A program made the translations under genes and the position numbers. The notes beneath the pieces were generated by a model. That model saw nothing but the letters and a program-made list of their open reading frames with translations. It ran no database searches and was not told the DNA's origin. Below, piece after piece: positions 1 through 7,596 of a DNA stretch of 64,000 nt. Source of the DNA: Thermovorax subterraneus. GTDB lineage: Bacteria; Bacillota; Thermosediminibacteria; Thermosediminibacterales; Thermosediminibacteraceae. Where the stretch lies: positions 62,001 to 126,000 of the forward strand of contig JAKIHM010000005.1 of assembly GCA_021608145.1 (NCBI GenBank), given 5' to 3'. The first letter of the stretch is position 1; each line of letters begins with the position of its first letter.

Positions 1-152
1 TATGCAGCCTTGATGCCGTCGATGCTCTCATTACCGATGATGGAATAGGTGAGGAATTAAAAACCAAAATGGAAGACCTCAAAATTGAGGTAATTTTATG
101 TCCGACCAAATCATACGTACAAAATGGAAGCGGAAGCCCAACTCTGAAATAA
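1..152 (+). CDS. DeoR-family regulator, C-terminal fragment (cut by window edge)
   Basis: An open frame enters from the left edge and ends at TAA 150-152. The visible 49 residues include VDALITDDGIGEEL followed by a helix and a beta strand (IEVIL), which resembles the end of the sugar-phosphate-sensing domain of DeoR-type repressors. The gene lies 20 bases upstream of the broken pdxA gene. In intact four-carbon sugar-acid loci a DeoR-type regulator often sits beside PdxA2 and a permease, which supports the call. The DNA-binding half lies outside the window, so it cannot be said whether the gene is intact. Confidence 0.5.
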   Translation, partial: CSLDAVDALITDDGIGEELKTKMEDLKIEVILCPTKSYVQNGSGSPTLK

Positions 153-172
153 AAAAACTCTCAAAAGAAGGA

Positions 173-935
173 GTGAAGTATCTTGCAAAAAAACCTTTAA
201 TTGCGATTACCGCAGGAGATCCTGCCAGCGTCGGTCCCGAAATTGTGGTAAAAGCCCTGTCCAATAAAGAATTGTACGAAAAAGTCAAGCCTGTTGTAAT
301 CTGTTCTAAAAATGTTATCGAGAAAGCTTTAGAAATAACAAAGGTAAAGATAAGCATTTGTCCCGTAGAAATCGACACTCTGAACCGCCTGGAAGAAAAG
401 GACTTTTCTTTTGATAAAGTTTTCCTCATAGATTTGGAAAATGCAAGTGACAATATCCCCTTTGGGAAAATCTCCGCCGAAGCCGGTAAGGCCGCCTTTG
501 AATACATCAAAAAAGCTATAGAACTCGGAAGGGGGACTATTCGGAGACGAGGAAGTGAAAGAGATAATTCCGGCCATTGAGAAGGCTAAAGCTGAAGGCA
601 TAAATGCAGTAGGCCCTGTTCCTGCGGATTCGGTCTTTCACTTGGCAAACCTGGGCCGTTTTGACGCCGTACTCTCGCTATATTACGACCAGGGACACAT
701 CGCCGCTAAAATGCTGGATTTTGAAAGAACCGTCAGCGTAAACATCGGCCTTCCGTTTATAAGGACTTCGGTGGACCACGGCACAGCCTTCGATATCGCC
801 GGAAAGGGAATTGCAAGTTCAGTAAGCATGGAAGAAGCTATAAAGGTTGCCGGAGATTACGCTTTTTTGGCTAAAAAGAAAAATAAAAGACAAAAATCCA
901 CGCCTTCCCCGCCCTTATTATTGCAGCATCATTAA
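173..935 (+). pseudogene. pdxA-like (PdxA2) dehydrogenase gene, broken by internal deletion
   Basis: GTG start at 173 with AGAAGGAG just upstream. The first part reads as the PdxA N-terminus (PLIAITAGDPASVGPEIVVKAL). After KAIELGR near 530 the reading frame moves by one and resumes as [20 protein letters not shown], then continues to [13 protein letters not shown]. Intact 4-hydroxythreonine-4-phosphate dehydrogenase family members are about 330 residues. Roughly 70-100 residues are missing here, including the segment with metal-binding histidines. The C-terminus has also lost its own stop and runs into unrelated sequence at about 885-935, joining the gntP remnant. PdxA2 proteins act on phosphorylated four-carbon acids (D-threonate type pathways); here the product cannot be functional. 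Confidence 0.8.
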
Positions 936-1425
936 CGTGATTGATAGGAGGTATGCCGCCATCGGTTGGTGACGTAAACGTGGCAAAATCTATAACCACC
1001 GGCTTTGGCAATACCTTAAGCAGCATAGATATAGTCATCGGCTTTGGCGTCATGATGGGAAGAGGGTTGGAAGTATCCGGCGCTGCAGTTGCTATGATTA
1101 CTTCAGCATCGATCACAGCACCCATCCTGGCAAATCTCTCGGTAAATCCTTTAATAGCAGCCCAAGCTGCCACAATCGGCGCAATGATTATTTTCTTAAT
1201 TTTAATGATAGCTTTTTCTGGGTAGTAAATCGGCTTTTAGGGATAGAAAACGTAAAGGAACAAACCCTAACATGGTCAATACTTACTACCATCGGACGGG
1301 GTGTATCGTTAATATTAATCCTGATAGCCGAAGCCCATTTTCTACCTAAAGATAATAAAGCCCTGGGATTGACCGTTAGGATTTCCCCAGGTCTTATTTT
1401 TTATTTTAATGCTAATATTCGATGA
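893..1425 (+). pseudogene. GntP-family gluconate/sugar-acid permease remnant
   Basis: Starting at codon 893 the frame reads [13 protein letters not shown], a TGA at 938-940, then IGGMPPSVGDVNVAKSITTG and IVIGFGVMMGRGLEVSGAA, followed by VAMITSASITAPI. These are conserved GntP permease segments brought together by deletion. Near 1195-1210 the frame shifts again: NDSFFWVVNRLLGIENVKE and TLTWSILTTI are readable up to TGA 1423-1425. GntP permeases are about 450 residues with 12 or more membrane segments; at most 175 residues survive, with a nonsense codon and a frameshift. The neighbours (DeoR piece, pdxA2 piece) indicate one decayed operon. Confidence 0.75.
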
Positions 1426-1469
1426 CCAGAATTACCGGATTAGGCAAGGCAACTAAGTTAACATAAAAA

Positions 1470-1502
1470 TTCCCCTTCAGTGCCTGGGGAAAAATCTTTT
1501 TA
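1470..1502 (+). terminator. Weak intrinsic terminator candidate after the gntP remnant
   Basis: TTCCCC (1470-1475) can pair with GGGGAA (1486-1491) across a ten-base loop, followed by AAATCTTTTT. The stem is short, so this is only a candidate. It sits where the decayed operon would have ended. Confidence 0.3.
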
Positions 1503-1543
1503 AAATGGTGAATTTCCTCTTGCAAAAAACATCGATATCGCAT

Positions 1544-1828
1544 TTAAAAATTGTAACTCTTTAACAATTCGTTTAAATCATTGTTTATAATTCTTATTTT
1601 TTCAATTAATTTCTTTATTCTATTTTGAAAACCTCCTTCCCCATATTCTTTTGAATATCTTATCATTCTTTCTATATCGCTATGTTCTAAATATATAGAA
1701 CGGTTTTCAACAGAATATTGTTTCTGTAATTTCCTTAAAAGATCTTGAAATCCTCCCTGTCCTGATACTTCCTTCACAATTGATTCTATATCTTCTGGAG
1801 AAAGATCTTTAATATAAATTCTATACAA
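1544..1828 (-). CDS. Small hypothetical protein with an internal repeat
   Basis: 94 residues, ATG start, strong Shine-Dalgarno GGGGAGGTG seven bases upstream. No family recognised. The sequence contains two similar halves: PEDIESIVKEVSGQGGFQDL (about residues 10-30) and HSDIERMIRYSKEYGEGGFQ (about 49-68). Each half shows DIE, then a helix, then G-x-GGFQ and a Lys-rich helix, suggesting a duplicated helical unit. It is highly charged and lacks membrane segments or a signal peptide. It stands alone on the minus strand, downstream of the fliB remnant. The good ribosome site argues for real expression; function unknown. Confidence 0.6.
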   Translation of the reverse strand: MYRIYIKDLSPEDIESIVKEVSGQGGFQDLLRKLQKQYSVENRSIYLEHSDIERMIRYSKEYGEGGFQNRIKKLIEKIRIINNDLNELLKSYNF

Positions 1829-2017
1829 TTGACACCTCCCCTTTCACCCACATTTGATTGATTTATCTTGTCTTTATTATCAACCGCATAGATCTTGTTT
1901 TGTAACATATTATAAACATCTCTTTGCGATTATTCTATTACAATTTTACATAATTATCAATATTCTTAAATAAAAAAGCAAAATAAAAGCCTGGGGATTC
2001 ACCCCCGACCATTCTCT

Positions 2018-2310
2018 ATTCTTTATAAGCACCGCCATCCACGCCATGGTATCGTAACCATTTGCATGAAGGAGCTCCAGCACCTTGTTAAGATATACGC
2101 TGTGGTGCTCGATGGTCCTTGCAAAAGACTAGATGAGCTTCACGGTAAAACTCCGGTGTAAGCCTCTTATGATGGGCTCACATCCCTAATATGTTTTTTG
2201 TCTACTTCGACTTTCCAGCCTATGCAGCAGCTATCTTCGCAATCCGGTCATATGCACCTGAAGCCGCGCATGTAGTGCGGAGTTAGAATAACCTTAGTAA
2301 ATTCCTTCAA
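2018..2310 (-). pseudogene. fliB: Flagellin lysine-N-methylase (fliB) remnant
   Basis: Reading from TTG 2310 (preceded by AGGAGAA) the frame gives TPHYMRGFRCI, a TGA, then PDCEDSCCIGWKVEVDKK and a second stop. This matches the FliB N-terminus with its conserved Cys cluster. Downstream in another frame comes TIEHHSVYLNKVLELL, then HANGYDTMAWMAVLIKN, which matches the usual FliB C-terminus. Intact FliB is about 350-400 residues, so most of the middle is gone. FliB methylates lysines of flagellin, and this remnant lies about 1 kb downstream of the flagellin gene on the same strand. Function is clearly lost. Confidence 0.75.
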
Positions 2311-2324
2311 AACAAATTCTCCTA

Positions 2325-2930
2325 TCAATGCTCGTCATTATTATCCTCGTTATTATTATCAAAATATGGTTTTATGCCATATTCATATAAATCTTTTCCT
2401 AAATCATTTACCCTAAGTAGATTACCATGCCGCGATGCCAATCCTGCTGCTATAAGCATAGCTTCATTTTCATATAACGGTCCATTATAACTAAAATTTG
2501 TTTCTCCAAGTTTCTTTAATGAAGAATATGCTGAGGGATTGAACATCTTTAAAGCAAACATTAGACTGATAAATTGTTCAAATGTAATTTTTTCCTTTAT
2601 ATAGCTTACCGTTAGCGCAGCTATTACATCAACTTGGCTATTACTTATTTCCTTGTCAATCATGTCTATCACTATTCTGACCAACTCTTTCTTTTTTTCA
2701 AGATTAGTTAGATGTTTTTTATTAAATTGTTCAATATCCTTTTTAGTTATATCTGATTCGCGTACCCGCAAAATAAAGCGTTTAAGCTTATTAGCAAATA
2801 TTTTATCCTTAAGCATCATTGTATTAGTTACTAAGTCACCAACTGTAAAAATATTGCCTACAAATTCAAGTGATGAACCTGATATCGCATGTGCAATTGC
2901 ACTTTCAAATATTCGTACTAGACCATCCAA
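2325..2930 (-). CDS. Hypothetical helical protein
   Basis: The frame is open from 2987, but the only good ribosome site is GAGGAGGAGAAAGAA immediately before TTG at 2930, so that start is chosen (about 201 residues). The protein is helix-rich, with a Lys-rich central region and a stretch resembling widespread uncharacterised bacterial proteins (VIAALTVSYIKEKITFEQFI). The C-terminus is Asn/Asp/Glu-rich (YFDNNNEDNNDEH). No catalytic motif or signal peptide is visible. The DNA is AT-rich compared with the flagellar operon. It lies between the fliB remnant and flagellin; nothing else links it to motility. Confidence 0.6.
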   Translation of the reverse strand: MDGLVRIFESAIAHAISGSSLEFVGNIFTVGDLVTNTMMLKDKIFANKLKRFILRVRESDITKKDIEQFNKKHLTNLEKKKELVRIVIDMIDKEISNSQVDVIAALTVSYIKEKITFEQFISLMFALKMFNPSAYSSLKKLGETNFSYNGPLYENEAMLIAAGLASRHGNLLRVNDLGKDLYEYGIKPYFDNNNEDNNDEH

Positions 2931-3027
2931 ATTCTTTCTCCTCCTCAAGTTAATGCCAAAAGTCCATTCCATGTAATTTAATCCCAATTTAAATAACGAA
3001 AATTTTTCTAAGTATTAATGTCATACT

Positions 3028-3052
3028 AAAGCCCCGGTTGCCCCGGGGCTTT
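3028..3052 (-). terminator. Bidirectional terminator downstream of flagellin
   Basis: A perfect ten-base stem AAAGCCCCGG / CCGGGGCTTT (3028-3037 with 3043-3052) around a five-base loop lies 30 bases past the flagellin stop codon. U-rich tracts flank it on both sides, so it could act in either direction. Confidence 0.8.
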
Positions 3053-3081
3053 GAAAATTCTCTTCAAGTATTAACTTTCTA

Positions 3082-3975
3082 TTAACCCAGAAGCTTCAGC
3101 ACCGACTGCGGCATCATATTGGCCTGTGCAAGCATCGCGGTTGCCGCCTGCTGGAGGATGTTGAGCTTGGTAAATTCCATCATTTCCTTTGCCATATCTA
3201 CATCGCGAATGCGGGATTCGGCTGCGGTGAGGTTTTCTGCTGCATTGTCTAAGTTGTTAATAGTATGTTCAAGGCGATTTTGATAAGCTCCCAATTTAGA
3301 GCGTACTTTTGATACATCATTTATTGCTGCATCTATTACATTTAGTTGAATATTTTTTATGGTCGTCGCTGCAAACGTAGTACTACCAATCGTAGTTCCA
3401 TTAATAAAGTATCGTACATCTACCGTTGAAATCGAAAACGATATACCTTCCTTAGTTGTTATTCCTAATTGACTTGCAGCTACACTCTTAATTGTAAGCT
3501 GTAGATCTTGTGTTGCATTTGCCCCTATCTGGAAATTTAAAGCTGTGTTTGCAAGACTTCCGTCTAATAAATTCTTGCCGTTAAATTGGGTACGTTGAGA
3601 AATCCCATTTATTTCATTAATCAATTCATTTATTTCATCCTGTATTGCAGCCAAATCCTCTGATTGATTTGTTCCAGAGTTTGCAGCCTGGACAACTAAT
3701 TCACGCATACGCTGAAGGATAGCATGAGTTTCGTTTAATGCCCCTTCTGCAGTTTGAATTAAAGAAATTGCATCCTGCGAATTGCGCGAAGCCTGTTGCA
3801 ATCCTCTTATCTGCCCTCTCATTTTCTCAGAAATTGCAAGTCCTGCCGCATCGTCGCCCGCACGATTTATCCTCAAGCCTGAAGAAAGCTTCTCCAAGGA
3901 TTTCTGCAGGCTAGAATTGTTTATACTCAGCTGCCTATAAGCATTTAAAGCACTAATATTATGGTTAATCCTCAT
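3082..3975 (-). CDS. hag: Flagellin
   Basis: 297 residues. The N-terminal D0/D1 region begins MRINHNISALNAYRQL with SGLRINRAGDDAAGLAISEK. The C-terminal D1/D0 region contains ENLTAAESRIRDVDMAKEM and ends with MLAQANMMPQSVLKLLG. The central domain is very short (about residues 150-215), giving a minimal filament protein with a small exposed surface. Start ATG at 3975 with SD CAGGGAGGG. It is the main filament subunit, exported by the flagellar type III apparatus. A terminator follows it, and it has its own structured leader and probable sigma-28-type promoter, separate from the glycosylation genes upstream. Leader elements suggest control by CsrA and FliW, both encoded in this window. Confidence 0.97.
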   Translation of the reverse strand: MRINHNISALNAYRQLSINNSSLQKSLEKLSSGLRINRAGDDAAGLAISEKMRGQIRGLQQASRNSQDAISLIQTAEGALNETHAILQRMRELVVQAANSGTNQSEDLAAIQDEINELINEINGISQRTQFNGKNLLDGSLANTALNFQIGANATQDLQLTIKSVAASQLGITTKEGISFSISTVDVRYFINGTTIGSTTFAATTIKNIQLNVIDAAINDVSKVRSKLGAYQNRLEHTINNLDNAAENLTAAESRIRDVDMAKEMMEFTKLNILQQAATAMLAQANMMPQSVLKLLG

Positions 3976-3981
3976 TTTTTA

Positions 3982-4015
3982 CCCTCCCTGATTATGTTTT
4001 TCGCATCCCTGCGAA
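3982..4015 (-). promoter_or_regulatory. Two CsrA-type binding sites in the flagellin leader
   Basis: Site 1 is the hairpin TTCGCA-GGGA-TGCGAA at 4000-4015, with the GGA exposed in a tetraloop. The sequence CAGGGAUG around it fits the CsrA consensus core. Site 2 is CAGGGAGGG at 3982-3990, which is also the Shine-Dalgarno sequence of flagellin. A hairpin site plus an SD-overlapping site is the arrangement known for the Bacillus subtilis hag leader, where CsrA blocks translation and FliW relieves it. Confidence 0.7.
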
Positions 4016-4042
4016 TTTCGATTAAATTTTAAATTGATTATC

Positions 4043-4058
4043 AAAGCCGGCCGGCTTT
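4043..4058. repeat. 16-bp perfect palindrome in the flagellin 5' UTR
   Basis: AAAGCCGGCCGGCTTT is a perfect palindrome just after the predicted transcription start. As RNA it could form a 5'-end stabilising hairpin; as DNA it could be an operator. The sequence alone cannot distinguish these. Confidence 0.5.
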
Positions 4059-4069
4059 CTTCTTTCGCT

Positions 4070-4099
4070 TATTTTATCGAATGCATTTCATAGAACTTA
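4070..4099 (-). promoter_or_regulatory. Candidate sigma-28 (SigD)-type promoter of flagellin
   Basis: On the minus strand: TAAG (4099-4096), 16 bases, then CGATAA (4079-4074), resembling the TAAA / CCGATAT pattern of flagellar sigma factors. The 13-mer ATTCGATAAAATA over the -10 region is repeated exactly upstream of flgM at 18872-18884. Confidence 0.5.
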
Positions 4100-4199
4100 A
4101 TGCCGGATTTTAACCATAAATTACGAATTTACCCCTATTTTCTTGATTAATATAATTTTTCGCTTTAACATCTTTACTTTTTTCTTGTTATTGTCCTTT

Positions 4200-7196
4200 T
4201 TAAGTTAATCTTAAGCTGTTGACATATATTTGCATAGGTATTGCCATCTCATTATTGATTTCAACCGAATTCTTTAGACACCGCAAAGCATCTATACTTT
4301 TACCTTTGTTCAAATATTCAAAAGCATCTAAAATACAATTTAGGAAAAGAATCTCTTTTTCTTCCAAAAGTTCTTCCCTGTAAGAAGAAATTAAATACAT
4401 ACAGAGCTGTAAATAATAGTCAAGGAGTTTGACTATTTTTCCCTCAGATATGTTTTTTGAGATATACGGATTTGAGAGGATAAACTTTAAATATTTCTTG
4501 AATTCATTAATCTCAATATAATCTAAACCTGTAAAGAATTCATCAATAACAGCTTCTCTATTATTATTAAAAATAAAATCGTTAAAGTTTCGGATTTTTT
4601 TAAAGATATTATCATTTATCTTACATATTTCAAATAAATCAAGAAGTTCCTTGGTCATATTCTCCTTCATTTGCAGCATTATACTAAAAACGATATACTC
4701 AATATATTTGTAGTCTACATCGATCTTTTGCAATTCATCAGCAAATTGTTTAATTGAACCGAAATCATTACTTTTTACAACAGCCTCTAAAATCATAGGC
4801 AAAATCTCAGCTAGGCTATTAATATTGGCCTTGAAATTCACCTTTTTACAGAGAGTGCAAATTTTCTCATAATCCTTCATCTCATAATAACAATGTATCA
4901 AGATTTTTACTGCTTTATCCTTTTCATGCAAAGAATAAAAAACCATCGAATCATCGTTCGCAATTTCGCGGGTATAAAAATCTTCCAATATATCTAAATA
5001 TCTCTCCAAATACTTTACAGCATTTTTATAGTCACCTTTCTTATAATAAGCAAAACCGTAATACAACAGCAAATCAATATAATCGTCTTGTACCTTTAAA
5101 ACTTTTTCAGACAAATTTATAACATCATCATACAATTCATTTTTTAAGAATACCCTAACTGCATGTCCATACAAATTTAGTTCCCTTTTTTCAATTGATG
5201 ATTTTTTTTCTAAATTTTTCAAATAAATTTTTACATGCCTTAAAGCTTCCTTGTCATCTCCATACATGCTGTAGCTAACACTCAGTTGGAACCTATAATA
5301 AATATCATTTGGATTTTTGGCAAGTTCCTTCTTTAGCAAAGTAGCTGTCCGTTTAAACTTTCTTTCCCTTACTTCGTCATTATTCATTATATATCCGTAA
5401 TGCAGGATAAAAATATCTAAATGTTTTATCGGTTTCTTGTAAACTGGTTGATTGTGGACCTTACCAGTATAATAGAAAGTCCCATCATTTTTAAATATCA
5501 AAGCTTGTGTACAAATCCCAAATCTATCAAAAGATTCACTGGCAAAATTCTTTATCTTAAAGGTAAAAGCGTTATAATCTTTGTAATCCTGGCCGCTGAA
5601 AAATTCTATTAACTTTTCTGCTCCTCCTTCCTCCAATTCTTCGTCAGCATCAATTATGAAGATATATTCTCCCTGGGCTAACGATATGCTGTAATTTCTC
5701 GCTTCGGAAAAACTTCCCTGCCACGGGTGTAGATATACTTTATCAGTATATTCTTTTGCTATATTAATCGTATTATCTTTGGACCCTGTATCTACAATTA
5801 TAAGCTCAGCTAAACCACTTTGAACAAGAGGCTTCAGGCTCTCCAAGCACCTTCTCAGATATTTTTCTTCATCTCTTACTATCATGCAGATACTCAACTT
5901 GTATTTTTTAACACTATTCTCAAGTCTTAACCTCTCAATGTAATACAAAACTGCCTGCTCCATCGGAGGGTATATTTTTGCTGCGTTTTGTAGATTCTCT
6001 ATAGCTTGTTCGATTTTGTTGCTGTTTATATTGCCTATTACTTTGTCTATTTCAACGATAAATTTAGCTTCCTGGTTTAAGTATTTCGGCACAGATTTCA
6101 ACAGCTTATTGGTTACGTAAATGCCATAGTTGCAGTAATCCACAAACATCTGAATCAGCATCTGCTTCTTTTCTATATCATGAGATTTATCCGACATAGA
6201 AACAATATAAGTTTTTGCAAGTTCCATTAAAATGTCTACTCGAGGGTTGTCCCTAATAGATATCTCTTTTATCGCATCCACTGCAATCATGAATTTATAA
6301 AACGTCCTGTAAAAATCCTCGAAATTACTCAATAAATATGCCAAGTAAACCTTCAAAACCTCAAGATTTACAATCCTCGCAATCTTTATAAATTCATCAA
6401 TCAACTGGTTTTCCATGAGGTACTTTAAGATGTATGCCACGTAAAGATTTTCTATTTTAAAAATATCAGCGTAATGCTCTATTCCTTCTGTATCAACCCT
6501 CTCTAACAATCCCACTTTTAATGTTAGGTATTTTCGATAATCATCTTCTATATGAGCTAATTTCATAAGATTCCTATCCATCTCGACAACTTCTTCATAC
6601 AGTGAAAATTGCTTAATTTTTTCCGCAGATTCATAGAACTTCTTCTCCAGTAGATAATTTTTTTTGTTCTTTACTATTGTTAGGAAATCGCCTATCATTG
6701 AAATATCTCCAATATCAAAGAGCCACCAAAGGATATCTTCTATTTTGCCCAAATCAACATTGACGAGACTTTTATCCAACACGAAAACACCTTCTAAAAA
6801 TTTTTCTTCAGCACCTTCATCTTTGGTAAAAATCAAGGGAAGCTTTTTTACACATGAATCGCCGTCATTTAATACAAACTTGTAATTGCAGGAATAAATA
6901 CAAGGCTTACCACTTTCGATTTTGCGAAGTATTTTTTCAATAAGAATATCCTGATCTTCCTCCCAGATTAGAAACAAATCATTCAACGTTAATTGCGAAC
7001 AATATTCTTTCAATTGGTTGTATGCCCCAAAAAATTCATATTTTGGGACGCTAATATCTTCATTGATAGAAATGTAGGGATCTAAACTTTCATTATTAAT
7101 AACGATAACTTCAACATTTTTATCCAGCAGACTTCTAATGACATCTTCTTTGTTTTTTATTTTATCTGCCGACCATTTTAGGAATACGGTGAGCAC
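4200..7196 (-). CDS. Large TPR glycosyltransferase (GT2), probable flagellin glycosyltransferase
   Basis: 998 residues. A GT2 domain spans about residues 428-640: KLSICMIVRDEEKYLRRCLE, then ELIIVDTGSKDNT, the acidic motif IIDADEEL near 515, and FKNDGTFYYTGKVHNQPVY. The TPR-like helical segment that follows (about 640-760) contains YRFQLSVSYSMYGDDKEA and YYKKGDYKNAVKYLERYLD. The first 60 residues (LTVFLKWSADKIKNKEDVI, then VEVIVINNESLD) look like the start of a second, degenerate GT-A fold. No membrane segment, so it is probably cytoplasmic. It is the first gene upstream of flagellin and downstream of a sugar-nucleotide operon, so transfer of sugar to flagellin is the most likely role; this is inferred. 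Low-GC DNA compared with the flagellar genes. Confidence 0.85.
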   Translation of the reverse strand: MLTVFLKWSADKIKNKEDVIRSLLDKNVEVIVINNESLDPYISINEDISVPKYEFFGAYNQLKEYCSQLTLNDLFLIWEEDQDILIEKILRKIESGKPCIYSCNYKFVLNDGDSCVKKLPLIFTKDEGAEEKFLEGVFVLDKSLVNVDLGKIEDILWWLFDIGDISMIGDFLTIVKNKKNYLLEKKFYESAEKIKQFSLYEEVVEMDRNLMKLAHIEDDYRKYLTLKVGLLERVDTEGIEHYADIFKIENLYVAYILKYLMENQLIDEFIKIARIVNLEVLKVYLAYLLSNFEDFYRTFYKFMIAVDAIKEISIRDNPRVDILMELAKTYIVSMSDKSHDIEKKQMLIQMFVDYCNYGIYVTNKLLKSVPKYLNQEAKFIVEIDKVIGNINSNKIEQAIENLQNAAKIYPPMEQAVLYYIERLRLENSVKKYKLSICMIVRDEEKYLRRCLESLKPLVQSGLAELIIVDTGSKDNTINIAKEYTDKVYLHPWQGSFSEARNYSISLAQGEYIFIIDADEELEEGGAEKLIEFFSGQDYKDYNAFTFKIKNFASESFDRFGICTQALIFKNDGTFYYTGKVHNQPVYKKPIKHLDIFILHYGYIMNNDEVRERKFKRTATLLKKELAKNPNDIYYRFQLSVSYSMYGDDKEALRHVKIYLKNLEKKSSIEKRELNLYGHAVRVFLKNELYDDVINLSEKVLKVQDDYIDLLLYYGFAYYKKGDYKNAVKYLERYLDILEDFYTREIANDDSMVFYSLHEKDKAVKILIHCYYEMKDYEKICTLCKKVNFKANINSLAEILPMILEAVVKSNDFGSIKQFADELQKIDVDYKYIEYIVFSIMLQMKENMTKELLDLFEICKINDNIFKKIRNFNDFIFNNNREAVIDEFFTGLDYIEINEFKKYLKFILSNPYISKNISEGKIVKLLDYYLQLCMYLISSYREELLEEKEILFLNCILDAFEYLNKGKSIDALRCLKNSVEINNEMAIPMQIYVNSLRLT

Positions 7197-7309
7197 CTTT
7201 CCACCTCCGCTTGTTATATGGACTGATCTGCATATTTATAAAACTTGGTAAAAATTATTAGAAAATACTTTAACCAAGCTTTTGCTATAGACATTTGCCA
7301 CACTTTCCA

Positions 7310-7462
7310 ATATTGGTTCTATTGTAGAAAGGGGGATACCAATCTAGGTTTAGATAATGTTCTTGGAGATTTGTTCCGCTTCGAGACCCTTGTCTACGTT
7401 GCCGACTTTCTGGCATTCGGCCGAGAGATTTGCTCTTTGAACTCCTCACTATACCGTCTCAT
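7310..7462 (-). pseudogene. Transposase OrfA (IS3-type HTH) remnant
   Basis: The 400-base gap between the two glycosyltransferase genes contains, from ATG 7462, RRYSEEFKEQISRP and then, one frame over, ECQKVGNVDKGLEAEQISKN. This resembles the helix-turn-helix start of IS3-family OrfA proteins (YSxEFKxQIVxEC...GN...). Stop codons and a frameshift make it non-functional, and no inverted repeats or OrfB were found. The rest of 7197-7596 holds nothing recognisable. Confidence 0.5.
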
Positions 7463-7596
7463 TGACCGAATTCTCTAAGATTGTTTTAGGTCCTATGTAG
7501 AGATTTTCCAAACTGCTTAGGGAGCTAAATAATAGAAGGCAACTAGTTTTTCTTTCCTTAATATTTTGGAATATATTATGGGGAGATTTGTCAATT

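Noticed and set aside
938-940. In-frame TGA in the gntP remnant as possible selenocysteine
   Set aside because: GntP permeases have no Sec; the gene also has a frameshift and deletions, so this is decay.
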